Part shown: positions 1 through 10,541 of the stretch, piece after piece
Position numbering within the stretch: the stretch's first letter is position 1
How the letters are laid out: every line of letters begins with the position of its first letter
NCBI GenBank assembly: GCA_015143295.1
Contig: CM026568.1
Span: 33,116,441 to 33,180,440 of the forward strand
DNA from: Tetracentron sinense
Taxonomy: Eukaryota > Streptophyta > Magnoliopsida > Trochodendrales > Trochodendraceae
Direction of reading: 5' to 3'
DNA length: 64,000 nt
Program-made: the position numbers and the translations under genes
The notes under the pieces: model-generated
What the model was told of the DNA's origin: nothing
The model's input: the letters and a program-made list of their open reading frames with translations, nothing else
The model's database searches: none

Positions 1-1474
1 TGGAAACCTTTTTTTAAAAAAAATTGCAAGTAGTTGTTATTGCTGGTTAGATGGAAATCTGAAAACATGTGCAAATCTTTGCAGATATATTTTTCTATTT
101 TTTATTATGTGTTAGATACTTAGATGATTGCCAAAAGCATTTATATAAGGCATTGCATATTTGCATGAGCATTTATGGGATGAAGAATGGAACCAAATAT
201 GGCTATAAAGTTGGAAAGATTTCTCATCTTTTAAATATGAGGTGGTTGTCTTTGGCATGCTATCCTATCCAATGTTGGAATACATTAATTAGCAAAGTTG
301 AAAGAGACTTAAGAACTCAGAGGATGTTTAAATTAAGTGGACTAATGGAGCGTAATGTCTAAATGCTTAATAACTCAATCATGCAATTTTGACCAAATGG
401 GCGAGGATAGTAGGGACTCATGTTAAGGAAATTGAGGTGAACCTTCTTGTAAACGTGTCGGGCCCGGGCCGGGCCTAATAAAAAATGCAAAAATTCAAGC
501 CCAACAGTGTTACCTAGGCACATGGTACGGCTCATATGGGTGCCAAGTGTCCAGGTGTCTAGAAGTGTTCGGCACGATAAACTCTGAAAATCCCAATACG
601 GCGGCACGAACGTACAATTTTTTATAAATGATTATATATATGTATAACTTAAAATTTGAAAAATAATAACAAGATTAGAAAGAGGGGAACCACCTGTCCC
701 CATTAAAAAAATATATATATAACCAAAGTTATAAAAAATACTCGTATAGGGAATAAAAATGAGCAACAAGAGAGAGAAGAAAGAGAAGAGAGAGACGTAC
801 ATATTGATCGTCGTTGTTGTTGCTTTCCTAGTAAATTTTCTTTTATGTTTCCGAAAAAGCTACAAAACTTGACAAAAAGTTCCTAACCATAATACTAATG
901 TCATCATGACATGGTATAGACACGTAACAAGGAGTGTCGTGTCGTGCTATGGAGTGTCGTGTCGTGTCAAGGTGTCGGCACATCAAAAATTTGGAAAACT
1001 GAAGTGCTTAGGTAACACTGAAGCCCAAGCCCGACGCATTGACACCCCTAGCTGAAGCTCTTAACGGATACTTCTACCCAAGGATCAGCCATATGGTGGG
1101 ATTTGATCATATTTAAAACATCGCAAATGCTTCTTAATTTGTATTGAGCTTGTAGGGAAAATGAGTTATGTGCCTTTTTCCGGCAAGCGGACTAATGGAT
1201 GGTGGTCTACTGGAGAGTAGTAGCTGTTCTGAACTCTAGAGAAATTGTGGTATTTGGCGTGCTTTTTGAGTGTCTGTCACTCTGTTGTTATTAAGTAGTT
1301 TCAAGTTTTAACCACCAGTGGCACATTGATACCCTCCATAATTTAATATAAGTAATAAAATTTATTGGCTAGTGCAAATAATTCCTGTGAAAACTTTTTT
1401 TATCTAGAGTTCCTTTCAATACATTAGTATGCATCTGTCGCTTATAACTTATAAGCCTATTCTTATTATTGCAG

Positions 1475-1561
1475 AAAGAAAGACAGGAAAGGGAAATGGA
1501 GATCAAGAGGGTAAGAAAAGAGCTACTGCAACAAGCCAAACAAAAGGATTCTCTTGCATAA
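1475..1561 (+). other. possible terminal coding exon, unidentified gene (copy 1)
   Basis: A pyrimidine-rich tract ending TTATTGCAG is followed by 28 codons and a TAA in phase 0. The peptide starts KERQEREMEIKRV and ends AKQKDSLA. It is strongly charged and would form a helix or coiled coil, as protein C-termini often do. A second possible exon lies upstream after an AG near 1050; its peptide includes LNGYFYPRIS. I do not recognise the family. It could be the last exon of a gene lying mostly to the left of the window, or a duplicated fragment. The acceptor and frame are seen in the sequence; that it is expressed is inference. Confidence 0.35.
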
Positions 1562-1880
1562 GCTTCTTGTTTTGGTGGCGGTGGCCCCATCTGTGAACTT
1601 CCTACTTTTTTTTGCTATTTATACTTGAAGAATTCAGATCTGATTTGAATAGAGTTTTCTTAAAACACAATCACCGTTTTAAATTGACTTTGGCTGTCGG
1701 GAGCAATTTATTTGCTCTCTTCTACAAATTGTTTTGTTGTCTGACATCAGTTGTTGGAATAAGTACTTCAGTTGGCTTTCTATATGGCTAATGCATCATG
1801 GAGATGTTCATAATATGAACGTTCAAACTTTATGTACTTTTGTGTGAAGGGGTATGTCTTGAGAAACTTGACTGAACTCA

Positions 1881-1918
1881 TCTCTCTCTCTCTCATCTCT
1901 CTCTCTCTCTCTCTCTCC

Positions 1919-1962
<44 letters not shown>
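1881..1962. repeat. (TC)n-(TA)n compound microsatellite
   Basis: A run of TC dinucleotides is followed by about 15 TA units. Copy 2 at 12421-12497 has a longer TC part and a shorter TA part. This is the largest length difference between the two duplicated blocks. Confidence 0.9.
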
Positions 1963-1967
<5 letters not shown>

Positions 1968-3064
1968 TCATTTTTGGAAACGAAAGATTACAAAATACTT
2001 TTCTTTGCTGAATATTAGGTTTGTTTCCATAACATCTGAAAATTTTGGACTCCTAACTGAGAACTTCTGTTGAGCTAGTAAGATCAGTTTCCAGCAGCTA
2101 GTTTCTGTTTTGCTGATTTTAGTTTGGGAAATCATCAGGTCTGGCGTCGCAATATAGCTTCTGTTTGTGACAAAGAAACGGAGCCATAAAAATTTTCTGG
2201 AGAGAATTACTAAATCATGCATATTTTCTGTTGTATGTCTCCTTGAATGCTGGAAATTTGGACTCTTAACTAAGAACTGTTGTTGAGATAGTATGATCAA
2301 CATGTACTTTCTAGCACCTAGTTTCTTTTTCGCTAATTTGAGTTGGGAATCAACATGTTTGGTGCCAAAATATAGCTGTCTGTTTTAGAAGGAAACAGAG
2401 AGCCATATAACTTTGTCTGGAAAGAACTACTAAATCATGTTTTTTTTTCCATAACAGCTGAAAAAATTGGACTCTTGAACAAGAACTACTGTGGTTGAGA
2501 TAGTGAGATCAGTTTCCAGCAGCTACTTTCTGTCTTGCTGAGTTGAGGTTGGAAATCATCATTTTTGGTGTCATTGTAGAGAGACATATAGTTTGTCCTG
2601 TATAACTACTAAATCACTCATCTTTTAGGTTAATACTATGTTTTTCTGTGTACCAGCTGAAGAATTTTGACTCTTTAACTAACAACTTCTGTTGTTGGGA
2701 TAGTGAGTGAAAGTTCAAGGTTTAATATAATTGTTAAAAGCACATTAAAACAGTGGTCAAAACTAACATGCATGTATTTTTTTGCCTGACAATTTCAAAA
2801 AGAAAACACACTTTTTTTTGAGAGGGAAATATGGAAAGGGATACACACTATTCATCCATTGATGATAATATAACATTAACACTTGTTAAGAGTGCAAGAA
2901 AAGAGAGTAATTTTTACCCGTAAGAAGTGGGAGATGGATGCTTCCATATTTAGGTGAAAAGTTAGTATTCTTAGGGAGCATGATATAAATGAGATTGAGA
3001 TTAAGAACCTGAGAAATATGATTTTTTAGCTAAAATTAGCAAGATAATTAAAAGTAAGATTTTT

Positions 3065-5290
3065 TGAAGAGGGTGGGTGCCCAAGACCTGAAAGATTTCC
3101 GTCCTATTAGCTTGATCAGTATGCCTATAAAATCCTAGCAAAAGTGTTGGCCACCGCGTTCATAGCTTCTTGGGTCCATCATACCCCCTCATCAAGGCGC
3201 CTTTGTGAGGGGTAGACAGATCTTAGATGACATTCTTATTGCTAATGAATGTGTGGATGAGCGTCTTAAATCTGTTATCCCAGGCCTGATTTATAAGATT
3301 GATATGGAAAAGACTTATGACAATGTCAGTTGGGAGTTTCTCCTTTATGTGATGGCCTGAATGGGTTTTGGGTCTAAGTGGCGATCATGGATCCAAGCCT
3401 GTGTTTCCTCCGCCTTCCTTTTCCATCCTCCTTAATGGCAGCTCCAACGGTTTCTTTCGTAGTTCTAAGGGGCTAAGGCAAGGAGATCCCTTGTCTCCAA
3501 CACTTTTCATCATTGTTTCGGAAGCCCTTAGCTAAATGCTGGTCCGTGCGAATGGGCAGTTGTTTGAAGGATTTTCCGTGGGGAGGGAGAAGCTTAGTAT
3601 TTTGCATCTGCAGTTTGCGGATGACACATTAGTGTTTTGTGGTGCCTCGTGTTCGCAAGTCATCAATCTCAGGTGTATTATGAGAAGCTTTGAGGCAGTT
3701 TTCGGGTCTCCGAGTCAATCTGCGTAAGAGTGAAATTATCCCTGTTGGTGACACCCTCATGTTAGTCTTTTGGCCACGTGCCTAGGGTGCCAGAAGGGAG
3801 ACCTCCCATCCACTTATCTCGGTCTTCCGCTGGGGGGGCCGTTCAAATCCAAAGTTGTATGGGCCCCGGTGATTGATAGATTTCTTCTCGCCTTGCGGGT
3901 GTAAGCTGACCCTCATCAAGAGTACTCTTAGAAGTCTCCCCACTTATTATCTCTCCACCCTAATTCTTCCTAGGTCTGTTGCCCAAACTCTTGATCGTCT
4001 CCAGTGTAACTTCCTTTGGCAAGAGCGCGGTGACAAGCGGAAATACCACCTAGTTGACTGGGCTCAAATCTGTAAGCCGTTCGAGGTAGGGGGCTTCAAC
4101 CTTGCTTCGCGTAGTGCAGTGAATAGGGCTCTCTTTGGTAAGTGGGAGTGGTGGTTTGGCGAGGAGAGAGAGCTTATGGCAGAGAGTGATAGTGGCTAAA
4201 TATGGGCTTGCGTCTTCTTGGTTGTCTAGGGGGTGTGAGGCCCCCACGGGATGGGCCTTTGGAAAGGTATTATGAGGGTTGCTCCGTTTCTAGACCCGTT
4301 TATCAGGTTCAAGCTGGGTAAGGGGGATGATATCCAGTTTTGGTTCGATATCTGGAGTGGTCAGTCAAGGCTTAAGGACGACTTTGATTTTCTCTTCCTT
4401 TTGGCTAACAACAAAGGGGCGTCTATTGCAGATTGTGTCAAGAGTTTGGGTAGTGCCATAGTCTGGTGTCCTAGATTTAGAAGGGCTTTGAATGACTAGG
4501 AAGTTGAAGATATGCAGAGACTTCTAGCTCGTTTGACTTCCTCCTACCCCAGATCCTAGATTAGTGATTGTAGGGTATGGTCCCATAGCAACAACGGACG
4601 ATTTTCAGTGAGACCACTCCTGCAGTTTTTGATCGTGCTCCTTCGCGCTTGTTTCCTTATATGGTTGTGTGGGCTAACTAGGTTCCCACGAATGTATCTT
4701 TTTTCCTTTGGTCTGCGGCTCTTAATAAAATTCTGACTATGGATCAATTGAAGAGACAAGGGTGGAGTCTAGCTAATCGGTGCTATTTGTGTCTGAATGC
4801 GGAAGAGACCGTGAACCATTTGTTCCTGCACTGCCCGGTTGTCTTCAGGCTTTGGGCTTGGTTCTTGACCCGAATGGGTGTGGAGTGGGTCTTCCCCTTC
4901 TCCTGTCTGAGCTTCTTATCGGGATGGCGCTTGATGACATGGGCGGGTGTCAAGGAATCCATTTGGACCTTTTTGCTTGGGGCTATGGCCTGGGCTGTTT
5001 GGAAGGAGAGGAACGGTCGAATTTTTGACAATTCTTCTTCTTCTCTCACCCGGATCTGAACCCTGGTGCGGCGATCGATTGTGGATTGAAGCTCCACAGA
5101 TTCGGTGGGCCAAGATGTGAGGGAGACTCTCCTATTGTAATCGGTAGTCGTTTAGAATTAGATGTGGTTGTTTGTTGGCATTGTGGCTTGTTTTCTTAGT
5201 TTCTGTTGTTGGTTGTATTCCCTAGTTTACGCCCCTCTGAACTGATACCTCTCATTATATATAATACATTTGCATTACCGATAAAAAAAA
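3065..5290 (+). mobile_element. 5'-truncated L1-type LINE (fragment 1)
   Basis: The LINE begins inside the reverse-transcriptase domain. Translated pieces, in several frames, give the motifs [10 protein letters not shown] (near 3470), LQFADDT (near 3610) and GLRVNLRKSE (near 3710). The RT thumb region follows (WQERGDKRKYHLVDW, near 4020), then the zinc-binding zf-RVT segment with the pattern NRCYLCLNAEETVNHLFLHC (about 4777-4836) and a tail KERNGRIFDNSSSS. The 3' UTR ends with GATAAAAAAA at 5280-5290. Stops and frame changes make it inactive. The 5' truncation is typical of target-primed reverse transcription. Its left end falls exactly where duplication copy 1 stops. Confidence 0.9.
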
Positions 5291-5444
5291 GATGAGAGTC
5301 CAAACACTATGATCATTGATGATCAATCAACCACACAACAGAAAGGAAAAAATTATATTAATATTAAAATAATGCTAAGATTGTAAATCAATAAAAGTTC
5401 TCAAGACCTTTCCACTATTCCTTAAAAAATTTCAATGAAGAAAG

Positions 5445-5785
5445 GAGTTCCCCAATGAAGTATCATTGTTCTTCAGTCAGTTCGAAAGGAGAAACTTATG
5501 GAAGAAAAAGGAAGAAGAATGATAAAGAAGAGAATAGAGGAGATGGGTTTCCCAATGAAGCATCATTGTTCCTCAACCAGTCTGGAAGGGAAAAATATGG
5601 AAGAAGAATGATAAAGTAGAGAATATAGGAGAGGAGTTTCCCAATGAAGCATCACTGTTCCTGAACCAGTTTGGAAGGAAAAAATATGGAAGAAGAATGA
5701 TAAAGAAGAGATATAGGAGAGGAGCTTCCCAATGAAGCATCACTGTTCCTCAAGCAGTTTGGAAGGAAAAAAACTACAAAAGAAA
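5445..5785. repeat. minisatellite, about four units of 88-100 bp
   Basis: Each unit contains CCCAATGAAGCATCA, then TGTTCCT, a CAGT(T/C)TGGAAGG box and a purine-rich stretch with GAAGAATGATAAAG. Unit starts are near 5451, 5550, 5640 and 5728. The units differ at several positions. No open frame runs through the array. Confidence 0.85.
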
Positions 5786-5839
5786 AGAGAAGCAGAATGA
5801 TAGAAAATAGAATTGTGAGAGGTTATAAGAGGAAGAAGA

Positions 5840-6893
5840 GTTTTCTTAGGTGTGCCTAGTCCCCCGTTCCCTTATCTCAGGCTAGTTGGTACCCCTCGGT
5901 TTTCGTCTAAGGTTTTCTTATTCTTATGGAGTATGGACATCGGTTTTAAATAAAATCCTTACTTGCGATCACCTTCAGAATAGAGGTTGGTGTTTGGCTA
6001 ACAGATGTTTCTTGTGCTTTCAAGCGGAGGAATCTGTGGATCATCTGTTGCTGCATTGCCCAATGACGAGGGAGGTTTGGTCATTTTCCTCACACCTTGG
6101 TATCCCATGGATCTTTCCCCAATCCTTGTGGAGCTTCTTACCTTGCTGGCTATCAGTATCTTTTTCTTCGTCGTCGGGAGTTATTTGGCCTTTCCTTCCA
6201 GGGGCGATAGTTTGGTCCCTCTGGAAAGAGCAGAATAGGAGATTATTTGAGGACTCTTCTTTGCCGACTCCTCAGATTATGACCAGAGTCCGTCATCTAT
6301 TAGTTGTGTGGTGTTCAACAAGAGGGGGTCATCGAGGATCCCTGGGGACTTGCATTGTCTCCTTAGTATTATGTTTTTTTTTTAATCAATAAACCATAAA
6401 TTGCATAGAAAAGAGCACAGCTACAAAAAGAGTTTACAAGGGTGTAAACTCAAAGAAAAGATAAAAGGTTCCCTCCAATAACCCCAAAACATCTAGCAGG
6501 ACATAGACACACTCAAACCAACAAAGACCCCAAGTCCACCCTGTCTCGGCGGATGGAAACCCAATCTGCCACTAGTCTGCGGATGCGATGACAAATGCGA
6601 GGTAGGGAAGAAGAGGAATCATCGAAGACCCTCCTATTACGCTCCCTCCAAATCGACCAAGAGATGGCAACAGGGAGAACCGGCCAAATAGCTTCCCGCA
6701 CACTATCCACACTTACCAACGACCAACAGGATAAGAAGCTCAGAAAGGAAGAAGGGAAGACCCAGTCTACACCTACTCGGGATGATGTTGTAGCTACAGT
6801 TTTTGTGTTTTCTTTCTCCATTCACTTTTTATGAACTTTTGTACTATTGACCTTCTAGTTTTAATGCTATCTTGCTTATTGATAAAAAAAAAA
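5840..6893 (+). mobile_element. 5'-truncated L1-type LINE tail (fragment 2), split by fragment 3
   Basis: The open part (about 5886-6300) encodes the C-terminal zf-RVT segment. It includes NRCFLCFQAEESVDHLLLHC, then PWIFPQSLWSFLPCW and LWKEQNRRLFEDSS, which parallel fragment 1. The 3' UTR is interrupted at about 6368 by an antisense LINE tail and resumes near 6785. It ends in TTATTGATAAAAAAAAA at about 6876-6892. The same tail motif ends fragments 1 and 4, so all belong to one LINE family. Confidence 0.85.
6368..6784 (-). mobile_element. antisense LINE tail (fragment 3) nested in fragment 2
   Basis: On the minus strand this reads SRVGVDWVFPSSFLSFLSCW ... SWSIWRERNRRVFDDSSSSL, the post-zinc-finger end of the same LINE family. 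A 3' UTR and a tail TTGATTAAAAAAAAAA follow (T run at 6370-6380 on the plus strand). It is heavily 5'-truncated. I could not fix a clear target-site duplication around it. Confidence 0.8.
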
Positions 6894-7440
6894 TTAAGTA
6901 TTACTCACTCACTCAATCAAAACATATGTTTCAATTAAGTCAGTTATTCAATTCAATTGATCTGATTAAATGTGTTAAGGAGTTGGACGCTTCAAATTTT
7001 AGGAGTTGCGCCTTGAAATTTAAAGAGAGAGACGGAAACTAAAAGGGATATTCTATATTTATAAAAAATTCAAGCAACTTTTAAGGAACTCTTCAAAGAA
7101 ATAGATAGTTTGATGTTTTAAAGAAGAGCTTTATTACGACCACATCTGGCATCCCATGTGTGGACAATATGCAAATTAGGTCATTAGGTCACAATTAGTT
7201 GAATATTAATACATTTTTATCATCATTATTATTTTTATTGATTAGGTCACAATTAATGCAAACGTTTTGGATTTACTCCCTCCTAAATTGAGGAACCATG
7301 GTTAGTTGGTTACTTGCCTTTAAAAAAAGGAAACTATCTTTTTTAAAGAACAAGCCAATATATTAAAGACACATGTTAACAGCATCTTAAAACCTCTAAG
7401 GTCGCCACTTGTCCCCTCCATTGCTTGGGTTTAATATTAT
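6894..7440. other. AT-rich stretch without a gene
   Basis: No coding segment is evident. The right part (about 7395-7440), read on the minus strand, begins TATAATATTAAACCCAAGC and then has a GGGGACAAGTGG box. This resembles the start of plant Helitrons and lies directly against a Helitron 3' end at 7442. Confidence 0.5.
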
Positions 7441-7441
7441 A

Positions 7442-7500
7442 CTAGCGAAAATGCCCGTACAAATGCACGAATGCTTTAGGGCAAGATTTTGAAAAATGAA
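7442..7500 (-). mobile_element. Helitron 3' terminus on the minus strand
   Basis: On the minus strand the sequence contains CGTGCATTTGTACGGGC, an imperfect short hairpin, followed by ATTTTCGCTAG and then T. A GC-rich stem about 10 bp before a CTRR end, with insertion before T, is the standard signature of a plant Helitron 3' end. The element would extend rightward. A possible 5' end lies near 10537, but this is weak because three LINE/repeat blocks lie between them. Confidence 0.5.
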
Positions 7501-7574
7501 AAAGAAACCATGGTGTTTTTGAAAAATATTATCTACTAATTTAATTATTTAAAATAAAAACACATTGGCTTGAT

Positions 7575-8335
7575 TGTCAAGAATTTAGGAACTTCAAAAC
7601 TCTAGTGAGGGATTGTTTCGAGTTGCGGGGTTCAGGGGTGGTTTGGTGTTCGATGTTGAGGAGGGACCTCAATGACTGGGATTTGGATGATCTAAGTCAT
7701 CTTTTCCAGTGTTTTGGATTTGTCCCCTTGAGTCCTTAGATTAGAGACATTAGATTGTGGTCTAGAGTTAACAATGGTCGTTTTTCAGTTAGGTCACTAG
7801 TATAGTCCCTAGGGTCAACCCCTTCTACACCTTTCCCTCGTAGGATTAAGGTATCTTTCTTCTTATGGAATACGACTTGGAATAAAATTACTACCTGTGA
7901 TCACTTAAAATCTAGAGGGTGGAGGTTCACCAACCGGTGTTTTATGTGCCTTCACGCAGAAGAGACGGTGGACCACTTTCTCTTGCATTGACCTATGATG
8001 GGGTCAGTCTGTGGATACTTTCTATCCCGAGTAGGGGTGGATTGGGTCTTTCCTTCATCATTTCACAACTTCTTATCTTGTTGGGTTTTGGTGAGTGGGG
8101 ATAGTGCTCGGAAGGCACTTTGGGCTGTTTTGGCGGGGGCTATCTCATGGGCCATCTGGAAGGAATGCAACAAGAGAGTTTTCGAGAAGTCTCATTCCTC
8201 CATTACTCGCTTATGCTCACACACACGCCTATTGCTTGGTTTTTATCCTCTTTTGCAATTTCTGGGTTTACATTCTTACAAACTTTTTTTGTACCTTCCT
8301 TTGATTAATACCAGTCTTATTGATCAAAAAAAATA
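7575..8335 (+). mobile_element. 5'-truncated L1-type LINE tail (fragment 4)
   Basis: The translation begins with VWCSMLRRDLNDWD, parallel to fragment 1 at about 4460-4500. The zinc-binding segment follows (CFMCLHAEETVDHFLLH) and then SRVGVDWVFPSSFHNFLSCW and IWKECNKRVFEKS. The 3' end is TTGATCAAAAAAAATAA at about 8320-8336. It has internal stops. Its closest relative in the window is fragment 3. Confidence 0.85.
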
Positions 8336-8354
8336 ATTAATTACCCTTTATTGA

Positions 8355-8581
8355 GTGGTTTTAGAGAGTTTTAAAACATTTGTGCCACATGTAAGTCCTG
8401 CATTGGTAGTTATTCTATAGTGGAATTAGCCAAGGCACTCTCATAATTAATTACCCTTTATTGAGATCTTTGAAACGGTAGAATTAAAATTATGAGAGTG
8501 CCTTGGCTAATTCCACTATAGAATAACTACCAATGCAGGACTTACATGTGGCACAAATGTTTTAAAACTCTCTAAAACCAC
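8355..8581. repeat. perfect 94-bp inverted repeat (hairpin) with a 39-bp loop
   Basis: The left arm 8355-8448 starts GTGGTTTTAGAGAG. The right arm 8488-8581 is its exact reverse complement as far as I can read (94 of 94). A transcript from either strand would fold into one long unbroken stem. The left arm is flanked on both sides by the direct repeat AATTAATTACCCTTTATTGA (ending 8354 and 8464). This suggests a recent local inverted duplication rather than a TIR transposon, since no clear outer target duplication is seen. The right arm runs straight into the tandem duplication at 8582. Confidence 0.9.
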
Positions 8582-9041
8582 CACGTGATCCCCTCAATGC
8601 TTGACAAATAACTCTACTTCTCGTTAGTGCATTATTTTCTCGAGATCAGCATAAAAAATTAGATAAACTATTTGAAGAGAATGAAAAAAGTAAATTGCAG
8701 CGTTTCCCTTAATTTAAAAGGAGTGGCAAAATAGCTATATTCTTGTACTGCACCATGTTCTCAAAGTATTTGCACAAGCCACTTCAAACACCTTAGTCCA
8801 TCATTTTTTATATGGTTGGCAACATTTTAGACTGGAGATTTGATTTTGATCTATGCTTATCGGCTCCACATTTGTTCCATTGATTTCACAATCCCTTGTA
8901 AATATAATTAATTTATATAAGTGATTAGGGAGAAAAAAACAATATCTCAACAAAACGAGTAGAAAAAAAAATGAAACAAATTATTCAGTATTTATTAAAT
9001 TGATACTTGTGTGATGGACATATATATATATATATATATAA
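8582..9041. repeat. tandem duplication unit 1 (~460 bp)
   Basis: The unit begins CACGTGATCCCC and ends in a TA run. It is repeated directly at 9042-9560 with about 95% identity by eye. On the minus strand its start reads like the subterminal part of a Helitron 5' end (CAAGCATTGAGGGGATCACG). It has no coding content. Confidence 0.9.
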
Positions 9042-9520
9042 CGTGATCCCCATAATGCTTGACAAATAACTCTACTTCTAGTTAGTGCATTATTTTCTTG
9101 AGATCAGCATAAAAAATTAGATAAACTATTTGAAGAGAATGAAAAAAAGTAAATTGCAAAAAATTAGATAAACTATTTGAAGAGAATGAAAAAAAGTAAA
9201 TTGCAGCGTTTCCCTTAATTTAAAAGGAGTGGCAAAATAGCTACTTTCTTGTACTACACCCACCATGTTCTCAAAGTAATTGCACAAGCCACTTCAAACA
9301 CCTTAGTCCATTTTTTATATGGTTGGCAACATTTTAGACTGGAGATTGGATGTTGATCTACTTATCGGCTCCACATTTGTTCCATTGATTTCACAATCCA
9401 TTGTAAATATAATTGATTTATATAAGTGATTAGGGAGAAAAAAACAATATCTCAACAAAACAAGTAGTAAAAAAAAAGAAACAAATTATTCAGTATTTAT
9501 TAAATTGATACTTGTGTGAT

Positions 9521-9562
<42 letters not shown>
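9042..9562. repeat. tandem duplication unit 2, with an inner ~47-bp duplication
   Basis: This repeats 8582-9041. Within it, the AAAAAATTAGATAAAC...GTAAATTGCA segment is itself doubled (about 9110-9205), and the terminal TA run is longer. Confidence 0.88.
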
Positions 9563-9564
<2 letters not shown>

Positions 9565-10541
9565 GTACATGTTTCTTTCAATGTCTTTGAACCATACTAG
9601 CGATCAAAAAAAAATTTGAACCATACTACCCATATTATTTTCCAGCAAAACATCCTACAACAAACCCCAAAAAAACTAATATCTCAAAAAAATTAAAAAA
9701 AAATCATCCTGATAAACTGATTGAGATACAAATATATACACATAGAGAGAGGGAGAGAGAGAGATAATCAAATATTGGTTCCTCCATTGGATGGACATAC
9801 TATTTCTTACCACAATTCATAGAAGCCTTGTAACAAAAATACATAATCAAACATCAATAATTGGATCATAAACTTGGATTCCCAATAAATAAAAAGGTCA
9901 AAGACCACCACGAAAAGCCAATGTAACCATTCCAATTTACAAATCTTCAGTGATTTCTAGATCCTTAAGAATTAAAGCCAAGCAGCCATCCAATCGGAAT
10001 CCAATTTCATATGAGGAGAACATGCATTGGGAAACTCAAAATGGTTTTTAGAGATAGAGAGGGAGAGGGACATGGAATGCAGCAGTTATAATGGATTTTT
10101 ATGGAAGCATTGGGCCCTGGGGGTATCTTGGATACCAAACAGACACTTGAGTGTGTTTGAGAGAGAGAGATGTGATGTTTTGAATTCATAGGGGTGAGAA
10201 TTTCCATCCCTAGAACCCTTCCCCTTCCTCTCTCAATAACTGCATTAACGGTTACAAAACCAATCTAATAATGAAGGATACATGGCAATAAAATCTCAAA
10301 GTTTAGGAAAGAAACCAAAGAAATGGCATAAATAGGAATAAACTGTTAAAAGGAAAGGCTTCAGTTATAAGAGAAGGGGTTTTAAGAGAGAGAAATAAAG
10401 GAAGAGGAGTTTAAGAAGTCACCTCTAAAACTGTCACGTGTCTACTACCTTTTCTAGAGTTTTCACTTGTCTACTACCTTTTCTAGAGTAGGCACGTGTC
10501 CACCCACGTGCTCAGGTTTCACTAGTAGTAATATAATTGGC
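9563..10541. other. non-coding spacer
   Basis: No gene is supported. It contains GA-rich runs (near 9748-9765 and 10150-10165) and a doubled ~27-bp unit CTACTACCTTTTCTAGAGT (about 10440-10490). G-box-like CACGTG cores lie near 10436, 10493 and 10505. Near 10532-10541 the minus strand starts TACTACTAGTGAAACCTGAGC, which could be a Helitron-type 5' end. Copy 2 of the large duplication begins immediately after. Confidence 0.5.

Larger units (their letters stand above)
1..3064 (+). repeat. 3.06-kb segmental duplication, copy 1
   Basis: This block matches 10542-13597 almost base for base at an offset of about 10541. Going through both copies I saw about nine substitutions (for example near 188, 1041, 1698, 2354, 2490, 2590 and 2966), plus length changes in the TC/TA microsatellite and in T runs. 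Homology starts at the window edge, so the true left end may lie outside. It stops at 3064, where a truncated LINE begins. The block is mostly AT-rich and shows no complete gene. It holds one plausible terminal exon at 1475-1561 and four diverged repeats of a ~200-bp unit (about 1970-2700) that share phrases such as TTTGGACTC and AAATCAT. Confidence 0.95.

Noticed and set aside
69-362. 97-codon open frame in the duplicated block (also 10610-10903)
   Set aside because: No domain, no good start context and no family resemblance; present twice only because of the duplication.
5445-5785. Array of similar units considered as a CRISPR-like array
   Set aside because: Units of 88-100 bp are imperfect throughout with no constant repeat and variable spacer, and the genome is a plant.
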